A stretch of 35,727 bases of DNA, taken from a virus. The stretch is from positions 1-35,727 of IMG/VR virus record IMGVR_UViG_3300037507_002122; one strand, 5' to 3'. The first letter of the stretch is position 1. The number at the start of each line of letters is the position of its first letter. Below are positions 21,955 to 29,523 of the stretch, in pieces. Under the pieces are notes generated by a model, which was not told where the DNA came from, did no database searches, and worked only from the letters and a program-made list of their open reading frames with translations. The position numbers and the translations under genes are program-made.

Positions 21955-24125
21955 TGGACGTTAAACAGATGAGCACGGAAGAACTAATGGCGCTGAAACA
22001 GGCGATGAAAGGCTCTGTGATGAGTCCATCCGTGCAGCCGTTGCAGGGCGACCGTTCCAAGGTGCGAGAGGCAAACATCGGATATTTTCCGCCTGCCATT
22101 GCTACTGACCTGTTCGTGGCTAAGACGTTCAAGGGCGACGATGACGATGCCGTGGCTAACGTGTTGGCCAAGTCGCTGAACACGGAAGTGCTGTATGACA
22201 TGAACCCCGAGACGGGCATGCTGGTGCCTTATGTCATGTATCAGGGGCAACCGTACTACATCAACCGCCCCGGCTTCAGCCTCGGCGATGCTGAGAACCT
22301 AGTCGGCAACATGATCGGCATGGCGCCTGCCGGGCGGCTTGCGATGGGCGGCAAGACTCTCGCCGGGCAGGCTGTGCGGGCAGGCGCGGGCGCGGGCGCC
22401 ACAAGCATTGCCGGGGATATGGCCGTTGACAGAATGGGCGGTGGCACTGGCGTTGATCTGCCGAAGGCGGCAACGAATGCCGTTATGGCGCCGATTGCAC
22501 AGGTTGTCGGGTCGAAACTGTTTCCGATGCTTAACAACCGGCCACTTATCGATACGTTCGGCAATCTGACGCCGGACGGCATCAAGGCAATGCAGAAGGC
22601 TGGCCTTGACCCGAACATGTTTACGCGCGAAGGACTGGCGCGGATTAACGAGTTCTACAAAAAGTTGGGGCCGGGCTTCGAAGGCGATGCCGTGAAGGCG
22701 CTCGCCGCTAAGGCGCAGGCAGAGCAATTCGACATTCCGACTACGCTAGGACAGCAGACTGGAGATGTGCGACAGATTGCGCGCGAGCAGGCAATGCGCA
22801 ACTACGCGCGCGGACAGGGCGCAGGCGATCGCATGGCGGCGTTTGACGCACAGCAACGCACGGCGGTGCAGGAGGCTGCACAGCGCGAGACAGGGCGCCT
22901 TTCGGGCTCTACGGCTCCAGCGTTCGCCACCGAGTACGAAGGCGGCGCGGCAATGATGCAAAACATCAGGCGCGCGGCTAACGAACTTGATACGCAGATT
23001 GGTAGCGCATACGACGAAGTCCGCAAGCGTTCCCTAGAGTTCAAAGGCGTATCCATCAACGACCTTAAGTCGCAGGTCGAATCCGCGGTAAACGCGGCGG
23101 ATATCCCGCTGAAGGCCGAATTGACGCCGGCCACTATCGCGGCCATTGAGAAGGTTCAAGGGATCAAGAACGCTGTGAAGCAGTCAGGCACAACGCCAGG
23201 CCTGCCGAAGTGGAGCAAGACAGTCTTCGAAGATGTGGACTTCCGAGACTTGGACACGGCGCGGCGACAGTTGAATCAGTTGCTCAACACGTCCAAGAAC
23301 CCGACGGACAAGCGCGGCGTGAAAGTGGCGATACAGGCGCTCGATTCGTGGATAGATGACGCTGTGCAACGTGGTCTAGCACAAGGCGACGTTGACGCGG
23401 TCAAGGCGCTGCGAGAGGCGCGCGCACTGCGTACAAAGTACGGCAATCAGTTCGAAGAGCGTTCATGGGATGCAGACGCCGGGCGCGTCATGGACCGCAT
23501 CATTAACACGGACGTAACGCCGAACGAAGTTGCAAACCTGCTCATCGGGCATTCGGATGCCGGACAGGCGCCCGTTTCCACGCGGCTTGCGGTGCGCCTT
23601 AAGCAAGTGTTCGGCTCGGATTCGCCCGAATGGAATCAGGTGCGAGAACTGGCGTTTATGCGGATCGTCAACGGCCCGAAAGGCTCGCCCGGTGGGCCGC
23701 AAGCAATGGTGACGCGGTTCAACAACGCACTGCAGGGCAAGGGCGATAGCTTCATGCGGGAAGTGTTCTCCCCGTCCGAACTGCAGCGGATGCGACAGTT
23801 CCGCGACGCAGTTGAGAAGCTTGTGCCGCCACGCGGAGCGACAAACCCAAGCGGCACGGGTTACGAAGTCTCCCGGATGTTCGAGGACTTCGCGGCCAAA
23901 TTGCTTGGCGTCAAGGCAATGACTTCCGCCGACCCGGCTGCGGCAGCGGGTGCGATGGGTGCAAAGGCGGGGCGTGCCGTGCTGAACAGTGCAGCCGCAA
24001 GCAAAGCGGCAGCGGGTATGCCTACTCCTCCGGGTCGAGGGTACGCGGTGGCTCCTGGCGTTGCGGCCGCTGCAGGAGACGAGTCAAGGCGGCGGCTTCG
24101 CGAGCAACAATCCGATCAGAGATGA
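21954..24125 (+). CDS. Large DNA ejection protein, P22 gp16-like position
   Basis: A 723-residue protein, third of the ejection set (P22 gp16 is about 609). The N-terminal region (ANIGYFPPAIATDLFVAKTF, YYINRPGFSLGDAEN) precedes an amphipathic Gly/Ala-rich stretch at about 115-160 (GMAPAGRLAMGGKTLAGQAVRAGAGAGATS) that could insert into membrane (quoted in part: GMAPAGRLAMGG). The rest is helical and charged. No peptidoglycan hydrolase motif was recognised. The last 104 bases overlap an antisense membrane-protein gene. It shares TAATG with the gene upstream. Confidence 0.65.
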   Translation: MDVKQMSTEELMALKQAMKGSVMSPSVQPLQGDRSKVREANIGYFPPAIATDLFVAKTFKGDDDDAVANVLAKSLNTEVLYDMNPETGMLVPYVMYQGQPYYINRPGFSLGDAENLVGNMIGMAPAGRLAMGGKTLAGQAVRAGAGAGATSIAGDMAVDRMGGGTGVDLPKAATNAVMAPIAQVVGSKLFPMLNNRPLIDTFGNLTPDGIKAMQKAGLDPNMFTREGLARINEFYKKLGPGFEGDAVKALAAKAQAEQFDIPTTLGQQTGDVRQIAREQAMRNYARGQGAGDRMAAFDAQQRTAVQEAAQRETGRLSGSTAPAFATEYEGGAAMMQNIRRAANELDTQIGSAYDEVRKRSLEFKGVSINDLKSQVESAVNAADIPLKAELTPATIAAIEKVQGIKNAVKQSGTTPGLPKWSKTVFEDVDFRDLDTARRQLNQLLNTSKNPTDKRGVKVAIQALDSWIDDAVQRGLAQGDVDAVKALREARALRTKYGNQFEERSWDADAGRVMDRIINTDVTPNEVANLLIGHSDAGQAPVSTRLAVRLKQVFGSDSPEWNQVRELAFMRIVNGPKGSPGGPQAMVTRFNNALQGKGDSFMREVFSPSELQRMRQFRDAVEKLVPPRGATNPSGTGYEVSRMFEDFAAKLLGVKAMTSADPAAAAGAMGAKAGRAVLNSAAASKAAAGMPTPPGRGYAVAPGVAAAAGDESRRRLREQQSDQR

Positions 24126-24249
24126 TCCAGACAGCGGCCATGATGACCAAGCCTATCGGGATAGCCCAAAGGCCAAGCACTCGGGCCAAAAACATCATGA
24201 CGGCCCAGCTTCCGCCGTATGCGACCACGCGGGCCACTTTTGGACTCAT
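24022..24249 (-). CDS. Small two-helix membrane protein on the opposite strand (sieA-position candidate)
   Basis: A 75-residue protein read leftward, in the only antisense gene within the late cluster. It has two predicted membrane helices, about 8-24 (VVAYGGSWAVMMFLARV) and 27-44 (LWAIPIGLVIMAAVWIIS), then a charged cytoplasmic tail. It fills the 136-base gap between ejection genes and tailspike and overlaps the ejection gene by 104 bases. In P22 the inner-membrane superinfection-exclusion gene sieA lies in the same gap, between 16 and 9. I infer a similar role, expressed from the prophage. No promoter or strong ribosome site is obvious, which lowers confidence. Confidence 0.5.
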   Translation of the reverse strand: MSPKVARVVAYGGSWAVMMFLARVLGLWAIPIGLVIMAAVWIISDRIVAREAAALTRLLQRPQRQEPPRTLDPEE

Positions 24250-24261
24250 TGAGGATTCCCG

Positions 24262-25983
24262 ATGCCTTTCTATCCGTTAATTACCGAAAAGCAAACATTT
24301 TTCGACGCCAACAGCAACGAACTGAGCGGCGGTAAGCTTTTCATCTACCAAGCCAACACGACGACGAAAGTTACGACGTTCGCCGAGACGGATGGACTAG
24401 CAGCCAATTCTAACCCCATTGTCCTGAACAGCCGGGGCGAGGTGCCGAATGGGCTCTATGTAGCGGGCGGCATTCAATACAAACTTGTCCTTGCGCCTAG
24501 CACGGACACGGACCCGCCGACTTCCCCGATCTGGACGAGAGACGACCTAAACCCGTTGGGCTACGTCTCCCCGACGGCGCTCTCAGAGTGGCAGAGCAGC
24601 GGCAGCACGGCAACGCAGACGGGCGTTAACACGTTCACTGTCTCGGGCGATGCTCGAGGCGTGTTCCAGGTCGGCCGGCGCGTGCGGGCTGTCATCACGG
24701 CTGCGCCCCAGCTCACCTATGGAACCATCTCGGTTTCCTCGTTCGGTGCGGGCGTGACGACGGTCACGCTGTCGCCGCTGAGCACGAACCTTGACGCAGG
24801 GCTTACCGGCACGATTCCGGATGTGGGGCTGCTGTCGGCGACCGAGCCTAGCGTGCCGGTGCTGACTGATGCAGTCTGGCAGCTTGCCGACAACCTGGAC
24901 CGGACGAAAAAGTATCAGAAAGAACTGTCCACGATCACGACCGGGCAGACTCGCACGCGCACGGCGTACGACAAGAATGGCTATGAGACGGTGGCGAATG
25001 ATATCTGGGGCCTGCATAACGTCGCGCTAGGCGCGAGCGTCGCAGGCAACAACCTGACGCTATCTCTGCTGACGAATGCCGGCGCGACGCCATCGGCCAG
25101 CGATCCGGCGTTCGTCGGGTTCCGCAGTGCGACCAGCACGAGCGGGGCGCCTAGCATCATCGCGGTAACTGGTGCGACTACGTTCACGGTCACGGCGGGC
25201 TCAACTCTCGGCTTTGCCAACGGCGAAGCGGGGCGCATCTGGGTGTGCGCGATCAACAACGCCGGCACTGTGGAACTCGCGGCGTTTCGCGCGTGGCAAA
25301 GAATTGCCGGGCCACCAGAACAAACCGGATGGTATGCCTTTAACGAACAGATTCTTTCAACGACGGCAGAGGGCACGGGCACTGCGGACTCGGCGCAGGT
25401 GCTGTACTCGGCCAGTGCGCGCGTAGGCGTGGCAATGCGTTATCTTGGCTATGTGGAGATTGTCTACGGTACGGCGGCGTGGTCTAACGCGCCCACGTTC
25501 GTGCAGACCAATCACAGCCGGATGCCGTTGCCGGGGGGCATCGTGCAGCGTCAGTATTTGTCGGATGGTGCGTATGCCACGGCTGTGGCGTCTATTCCGA
25601 ACGATGATTCAATCCCGCAAAGTGGCGAAGGTAGTACGTATTTAACTCTCGCCATCACGCCAACGTCAGCCTTAAACGTCATTGCTGCCGAAGCGCGCGG
25701 ACTGTTCACAACGAACGCGGCGGGCGAGTATCTGACGATGGCGCTGTTCAACGGCGGAACAGATGCGCTTGCCGCTTCTGTGTCGTCGCAAAACGGCGCG
25801 GACCCGCAGATGCAAACTCTGTACAACCAGAGGCAAGGCGGCACGGTTAGCCCGATCACGTACACAGTGCGCGCAGGTACGGCGAGCGTGGCGAACGCCA
25901 CCTATTTTAACGGTTGGGGCGCAGCACGACAGCGCGGCGGCGTGATGAACTCTTACATCCGGCTGGATGAAATCTTCGTATGA
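24262..25983 (+). CDS. Tailspike/tail fibre protein
   Basis: A 573-residue protein. Residues 1-95 (YPLITEKQTFFDAN, GGKLFIYQANT, IVLNSRGEVPNGLYV) form a head-binding domain of the kind that attaches podophage spikes to the tail hub. The remainder is beta-rich with Thr/Gly repeats and ends in a domain with a QNGADPQMQTLYN loop. No pectate-lyase or other catalytic pattern is obvious, so it may bind rather than cut surface sugars. Its location after the ejection genes matches P22 gene 9. Confidence 0.75.
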   Translation: MPFYPLITEKQTFFDANSNELSGGKLFIYQANTTTKVTTFAETDGLAANSNPIVLNSRGEVPNGLYVAGGIQYKLVLAPSTDTDPPTSPIWTRDDLNPLGYVSPTALSEWQSSGSTATQTGVNTFTVSGDARGVFQVGRRVRAVITAAPQLTYGTISVSSFGAGVTTVTLSPLSTNLDAGLTGTIPDVGLLSATEPSVPVLTDAVWQLADNLDRTKKYQKELSTITTGQTRTRTAYDKNGYETVANDIWGLHNVALGASVAGNNLTLSLLTNAGATPSASDPAFVGFRSATSTSGAPSIIAVTGATTFTVTAGSTLGFANGEAGRIWVCAINNAGTVELAAFRAWQRIAGPPEQTGWYAFNEQILSTTAEGTGTADSAQVLYSASARVGVAMRYLGYVEIVYGTAAWSNAPTFVQTNHSRMPLPGGIVQRQYLSDGAYATAVASIPNDDSIPQSGEGSTYLTLAITPTSALNVIAAEARGLFTTNAAGEYLTMALFNGGTDALAASVSSQNGADPQMQTLYNQRQGGTVSPITYTVRAGTASVANATYFNGWGAARQRGGVMNSYIRLDEIFV

Positions 25984-26333
25984 CTGCCGAACAGACTCGG
26001 ACCACGATCACGCAGCCGCTCATCCTTGAACTAATCAAGACGATTAGCCAAAACACGGATGAACTGCACAAGCTCCGCAGTGAGGTCGAGCAGTTGGCGA
26101 AAGAGAAGCGCGCACTTATCCGCGACGTGGCGTGTATGAGTCGCGGCGTGGAGGAGTTCAAGACGAAGTTCGAGCCGTATCTATCGCGAGCGATTGAAGA
26201 AGAGAAAGTGTGGCAGGAACGGCGACGCAGCATCACGACGGCGGTCATCAAATGGGGCTTGTTCGGCATGCTGTCGTTCGTCGTCTGGTCCTCGTGGGAA
26301 TCGTTCGTTGACGTTCTACGGCATCGCAGATGA
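25980..26333 (+). CDS. Membrane-anchored coiled-coil protein
   Basis: A 117-residue protein. Residues 15-80 form a coiled coil (ELHKLRSEVEQLAKEKRAL), and residues 92-107 are a membrane segment (WGLFGMLSFVVWSSW) near the C-terminus. It overlaps the tailspike gene by ATGA and the next mini-gene by ATGATG. Proteins of this design occur near phage lysis genes, so it may be a holin-like or envelope-active protein. No family assigned. Confidence 0.6.
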   Translation: MTAEQTRTTITQPLILELIKTISQNTDELHKLRSEVEQLAKEKRALIRDVACMSRGVEEFKTKFEPYLSRAIEEEKVWQERRRSITTAVIKWGLFGMLSFVVWSSWESFVDVLRHRR

Positions 26334-26407
26334 TGACCCTGGCGCTATCGCTAATCGTTCCGATAGCGGTTGCGCTAGTGATGCTCTGGTGGATTGATCG
26401 ATGGTAA
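26330..26407 (+). CDS. 25-residue membrane peptide
   Basis: ATG ATG at 26330 opens a 25-codon frame: residues 3-21 are a hydrophobic helix (TLALSLIVPIAVALVMLWW), followed by IDRW. Its start overlaps the upstream stop and its stop overlaps the ATG of the next gene, the same stop/start coupling used by nearly all genes here. It is too short for standard gene callers. A single helix with a short charged end suits a small membrane effector or holin partner. The coupling is what makes me list it. Confidence 0.5.
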   Translation: MMTLALSLIVPIAVALVMLWWIDRW

Positions 26408-26676
26408 GCGAGCGAGTTCGCAAAGCACTTGCCGAGATTGCCAGGGATGCGGACAGCAACGGGGAGCCGCTTGTGCATGCTTGGAACGATCTGCGGATCG
26501 GGTACGACGATGCGTGCGGTTTGTGCGACTGCATCGAAGTGTATGACGTGATAGACGCGCTGTGCGAGCGATACGGCGACAGGGCGCCCCATGTGATCCG
26601 AAACTTTGTGCGCTTGCTTGCCGTGCCGGCAACGGTCGAGACGCTGCAGATGATGGCGCAGAAGGAGGAAGCGTAA
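26401..26676 (+). CDS. Hypothetical protein
   Basis: A 91-residue acidic, helical protein with a CGLCDC cluster at about residues 39-44 and one more Cys at 55. It lies between the membrane mini-gene and the ParB-domain gene. Its last codons (CAGAAGGAGGAAGCG) supply the Shine-Dalgarno for the gene that follows at once. No family recognised. Confidence 0.6.
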   Translation: MVSERVRKALAEIARDADSNGEPLVHAWNDLRIGYDDACGLCDCIEVYDVIDALCERYGDRAPHVIRNFVRLLAVPATVETLQMMAQKEEA

Positions 26677-27534
26677 ATGGCTACGCTGATGGACTTGGTT
26701 GTACCGCAGCAGAAACCCAAGGGCACGCAGATGCTGCGTGATCTGGTGCGCGGGTACAACCGAGAGGCAGTGTCCGGGATGCTCGGCGCTCCTGTGGACA
26801 TGGCAAACACTCTTGTTAATTTGCTGATTGCAGGCGGCGGCTTTGCAGCGCACAAAGCCGGATTGATCGACCAGCCTCCGGAACTGATCGACAACGCGCG
26901 GGCGGTCGGCTCTAGCGACTGGATATACAACCGGCTGCCGAATCAACCGCAGATGACGGGCAGCAAGAGCGAATACGCCGGCCGTCTTGCGGGTGCGCTC
27001 ATGTCCCCCCCCGCCATGATGAAGGTTGCACCGCAGACGCTGGCGTCTTTGCTGAGGACGGCGCAACAAAAAGCCCCCGGAATGTTGGATGATTACGTCG
27101 CCGCGATTGGCGGTAAAACAAACATCATTCCGAAGGGGAACGCCATGAATGCAGACGAAACGCTGGACCCGCGTCGTATTGTTGAAATTCACAGCGTGCA
27201 GGATAAGAACAAGTTTGAGCGCATTACGAAAAGCATGAGCGCCGAAGGATGGAAGGGCGATCCTTTGCTGGTTTGGGAAGATGGGAGCGGCGGCGTTTGG
27301 GCGCTGAACGGGTCTCACAGAATTGCAGCGGCCAGAAAAGCGGGGATCGATGTGCCGGTGAAGTACGTTGATCCGACTGCAATGGAAAACGGTTTAGCTG
27401 CAAAGAATATGAGTTTTGACGAACTCATCGGAAGCGGGGATGACCGAGTCGCAGACTTTTTCAAGGAAGCCGGCGACAAGGCATCCGCTGAACTGCTTGA
27501 ACGCGAAGTTAGCCGGAACATTAAACGCGAATGA
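26677..27534 (+). CDS. Ejection-like N-terminus fused to a ParB-like domain
   Basis: A 285-residue two-part protein. Residues 1-125 (GMLGAPVDMANTLVNLLIAG, IDNARAVGSSDWIYNRL) resemble the start of internal virion proteins of other podophages. Residues 160-235 read as a ParB/sulfiredoxin-fold domain: VEIHSVQDKNKFERITKSM, then GSHRIAAARKAGI, the nucleotide-binding GxxR signature. Base use changes between the halves: 26881-26940 has 38 G/C of 60, while 27181-27240 has 26 of 60. This suggests that the C-terminal domain was swapped in. ParB-fold domains can bind CTP or DNA, or act as nucleases or transferases; which one applies is unknown. It overlaps the endolysin gene by ATGA. Confidence 0.65.
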   Translation: MATLMDLVVPQQKPKGTQMLRDLVRGYNREAVSGMLGAPVDMANTLVNLLIAGGGFAAHKAGLIDQPPELIDNARAVGSSDWIYNRLPNQPQMTGSKSEYAGRLAGALMSPPAMMKVAPQTLASLLRTAQQKAPGMLDDYVAAIGGKTNIIPKGNAMNADETLDPRRIVEIHSVQDKNKFERITKSMSAEGWKGDPLLVWEDGSGGVWALNGSHRIAAARKAGIDVPVKYVDPTAMENGLAAKNMSFDELIGSGDDRVADFFKEAGDKASAELLEREVSRNIKRE

Positions 27535-28163
27535 TCCGCCCCTGGGACGCCCGCGAGATTGCCATCATCGCGCCACGGTGCACGGATGATGAGTATTGGG
27601 CAAAGATGCTTGCGCAGACGATGCCGATATACGAAGTCAACGACAGCGAGCATCGGATGTGCATGTGGACAGCGACGCTGCTTCACGAGTCTTTCGACTT
27701 CACGCGCCTCGAGGAATCGCTCAACTACACCGCCGAGCGGCTTTGCCAAGTGTGGCCGAGACGATTCCCTAGCATCGCATCAGCAGCACCGTTTGCCCGT
27801 AACCCGGAGCGGCTTGCGGAGCGTGTCTACGGCGGCAGGATGGGTAACGGCCCGGAGGGTAGCGGGGATGCCTGGCGGTACAGGGGAAGAGGTCTGATAC
27901 AGATCACGGGGCGCAGCATGTACGGGCGCTGTGGGATCGGCCTAGCGCAGCCGCTTGAGGAACGGCCCGACATGCTGCTCGACCCGGAACTAGCTGCCTT
28001 GTCTGCCGGCTGGTATTGGGCGCAGGCGGGCTGCAATGCGTTGGCGGACGCTAACGACTTCGACGGCGCGACGCGGGCGGTCAACGGCGGAACGATTGGC
28101 ATGACGGAGCGAGTTGCGGCGCTCAGGAAATGCAGGTTAGTGCTTGGGAGGCGGGTGCGATGA
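27531..28163 (+). CDS. Endolysin, GH19 chitinase-like lysozyme
   Basis: A 210-residue peptidoglycan hydrolase of glycoside hydrolase family 19. The LLHESFDF segment carries the first catalytic Glu (residue 53), [12 protein letters not shown] the second acidic site (about 61-62), and [13 protein letters not shown] (117-128) is the family signature, followed by a Tyr. It cuts cell-wall glycan after the holin opens the membrane. There is no signal peptide, so it depends on the holin. It overlaps the holin gene by ATGA. Confidence 0.9.
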   Translation: MIRPWDAREIAIIAPRCTDDEYWAKMLAQTMPIYEVNDSEHRMCMWTATLLHESFDFTRLEESLNYTAERLCQVWPRRFPSIASAAPFARNPERLAERVYGGRMGNGPEGSGDAWRYRGRGLIQITGRSMYGRCGIGLAQPLEERPDMLLDPELAALSAGWYWAQAGCNALADANDFDGATRAVNGGTIGMTERVAALRKCRLVLGRRVR

Positions 28164-28354
28164 ATCTCGAAACCTGCGGCGGTCGGCGGTTTCTGCTCAC
28201 GCTCGGATGCGGGGCGGTTACGTCCCTGCTGCAATACACGGGCAAGCTCGACGCGGCAGGCAGCACGTATGCACTGGTGGTCGTGGGCACCGTGGGCGCG
28301 TACATCGCCGGCAACACGACTCAGAAGGTCAAGGCGCCGAAGGTGGAAGGGTGA
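28160..28354 (+). CDS. Holin
   Basis: A 64-residue protein with two hydrophobic segments ([37 protein letters not shown]) and a basic end ([11 protein letters not shown]), the layout of a small two-helix holin. The [10 protein letters not shown] and [10 protein letters not shown] patterns are familiar from phage holins next to GH19 endolysins. It forms the membrane lesion that times lysis. It overlaps the endolysin gene by ATGA and is followed by a non-coding, structured stretch. Confidence 0.8.
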   Translation: MNLETCGGRRFLLTLGCGAVTSLLQYTGKLDAAGSTYALVVVGTVGAYIAGNTTQKVKAPKVEG

Positions 28355-28510
28355 CGGGCCGGGCGCTACTCCGGCTTTCCTTTCCAACGGTGGCAAGCCG
28401 TCGCACCCCCATACGTGCCAATAGTATGGAGGCCATGCTCTCGGAACCGGAAACCCCTTGGCTGCTTAGCTTTTTAGGGGCACGGGTGCATTCCGTGCTG
28501 CCGTCACGCC
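28355..28510 (+). ncRNA. Structured non-coding region between holin and spanin (candidate RNA)
   Basis: This 156-base stretch breaks the tight gene packing. It holds several perfect stems: GCCGG/CCGGC (28358-28375), CCATAC/GTATGG (28409-28429), CCCCT/AGGGG (28454-28480) and GCACGG/CCGTGC (28480-28498). The Rz GTG at 28511 follows with no Shine-Dalgarno. A GTG frame at 28351-28527 crosses it, but the product resembles nothing and its third-position G/C is lower than in neighbours, so I prefer an RNA element. It could be a leader controlling spanin translation or an independent small RNA. No known RNA family is claimed. Confidence 0.4.
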
Positions 28511-28972
28511 GTGATTCTACCAACTAACGCCGCATTGTGGCGCATCGGCGCGGCGGTAACCCTTGCCGCTGCGCTCTGGTGGCACGGCTACAGCAAGGGC
28601 AGAGAAGGGCCGCTCCGCGAACTAGCAGCCGTGCAGGCTGTGGCAACTGCTACGGACGCGCGGTATCGGCAACTAGAAACGGAGGTGGCAAGTGCGCAAC
28701 AGGCATACGTGGATAACTGGCGCCGTACTCGCGATGCTTCTGAGTCTGCCTGGGTGCGCCTCCGCTCCGAAAGCCGTAGCCGAGTGCCCGCGGTTTGTCC
28801 CGAGCTCGGAAGCCCTAGCGCCGATCCAGGGCACGGGCTGGAAGCCTCTAGCGGAGCGGGTGATCGAGACTTACTCCCGGCCGTCGTCGGAGCGTTAGAA
28901 ACCGCGGAAAGAATTGAGCAGACCTTGGCGCTGTGTCAGGCCGAGTTGCGACAGTGTGCCGGTATTCGGTAG
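28511..28972 (+). CDS. Rz: Rz, inner-membrane spanin subunit
   Basis: A 153-residue protein with an N-terminal membrane anchor (residues 8-25, LWRIGAAVTLAAALWWHG), then a periplasmic helix (AVATATDARYRQLETEVASAQQ) and a C-terminus with ERIEQTLALCQAEL, the standard i-spanin plan. With Rz1 it fuses the inner and outer membranes in the last step of lysis. A separate Rz1 frame lies inside it. No ribosome site precedes GTG 28511. The last 78 bases overlap the leftward gene ending at 28895. Confidence 0.8.
   Translation: MILPTNAALWRIGAAVTLAAALWWHGYSKGREGPLRELAAVQAVATATDARYRQLETEVASAQQAYVDNWRRTRDASESAWVRLRSESRSRVPAVCPELGSPSADPGHGLEASSGAGDRDLLPAVVGALETAERIEQTLALCQAELRQCAGIR
28692..28898 (+). CDS. 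Rz1: Rz1, outer-membrane lipoprotein spanin (nested in Rz)
   Basis: A 68-residue lipoprotein read in a different frame wholly within Rz. It has a signal sequence (WITGAVLAMLLSL) and lipobox LPGC with the lipidated Cys at residue 22, then a Pro-containing mature part. GGAGG six bases before GTG 28692 supports translation. Full nesting of Rz1 in Rz is known from lambda. It pairs with Rz to complete lysis. Confidence 0.85.
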   Translation: MRNRHTWITGAVLAMLLSLPGCASAPKAVAECPRFVPSSEALAPIQGTGWKPLAERVIETYSRPSSER

Positions 28973-29194
28973 CCGGTGGCCGTTTCGCATTGCGTTCATG
29001 ACGTTAATAACCGCCTGCTCTGCGGTCGGGTAGTGCATCTGTCCTTTTACCGGCGCAAACTCTCGCCGAGCAGCGTCTGCCATCTGCCGTATTTCTTGCA
29101 AGGCTTCGTTCGCCAGTCGGTCTATCTTCTCGTCGATGCTCTCAACGCGCAGGATGTCGGCAGGCGAAAGCGGGAAGGCATAGATATCCATCAT
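28895..29194 (-). CDS. Last gene of the left operon, hypothetical
   Basis: A 99-residue helical protein (EKIDRLANEALQEIRQMADAA; TAEQAVINVMNAMRNG) read leftward. It has an AAGGAG site and an ATGA overlap with the gene before it. Its 3' end overlaps the 3' end of Rz by 78 bases on the opposite strand, so the two operons meet tail to tail with no space for a terminator. No family recognised. Confidence 0.65.
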   Translation of the reverse strand: MMDIYAFPLSPADILRVESIDEKIDRLANEALQEIRQMADAARREFAPVKGQMHYPTAEQAVINVMNAMRNGHRLPNTGTLSQLGLTQRQGLLNSFRGF

Positions 29195-29448
29195 GGCTCC
29201 TTGTCAGGCGGAACTGAGGCAGTGCGCGGCGCTTCGGTAGACCATTGCTCATTTTCCGTTTCCAGCTTCAGCCTGGTCGGCTTGTCGTCTGTATTTCCAT
29301 ACGACGCACCCATATCGCGCTCGCGTAGCCATTGAATCAACTCATTCTCCGACGCGCGCCACGTCCAGCCGTCTCCAAATGATTTAGCGACTAAAATCTG
29401 TTCGCCGCTTTCAGTGTCTTTGAGATAAAGCCGATTGTTTGCCATCAT
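29191..29448 (-). CDS. Hypothetical protein downstream of attP
   Basis: An 85-residue protein with a beta-type start (NRLYLKDTESGEQILVAKSF) and a WTWRASENELIQWLRERD helix. GGAGG lies just before ATG ATG (29448/29445), which sets the start; a longer frame to 29523 has no such site. It overlaps the following gene by ATGA. Being beyond the integrase and candidate attP, in a prophage it would sit at the opposite end from int and might be expressed in lysogens. Confidence 0.65.
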   Translation of the reverse strand: MMANNRLYLKDTESGEQILVAKSFGDGWTWRASENELIQWLRERDMGASYGNTDDKPTRLKLETENEQWSTEAPRTASVPPDKEP

Positions 29449-29523
29449 TCCTCCGTTGAGGCAGTGCGCGGGGATGCGGTAGCGTCTATCGGCAATTCTG
29501 CCTATCCGCTCGTTCCACTTCAA

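Noticed and set aside
23989-24252. 87-codon + strand frame over the gap before the tailspike
   Set aside because: Its product is hydrophilic and unlike any domain, whereas the minus-strand frame here has two clean membrane helices.
28329-28523. 64-codon minus-strand frame between holin and Rz
   Set aside because: It is antisense within a late operon, has no ribosome site or coupling, and is explained by the structured region.
28499-28524. Sequence resembling a tRNA 3' end (TTCTACCAAC)
   Set aside because: No anticodon arm, D arm or acceptor pairing could be found upstream.
28351-28527. 58-codon GTG frame coupled to the holin stop
   Set aside because: The coupling is suggestive, but the product matches no family, the region is full of stable stems, and the frame would overlap the Rz start. 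I kept the RNA interpretation as more likely but not certain.
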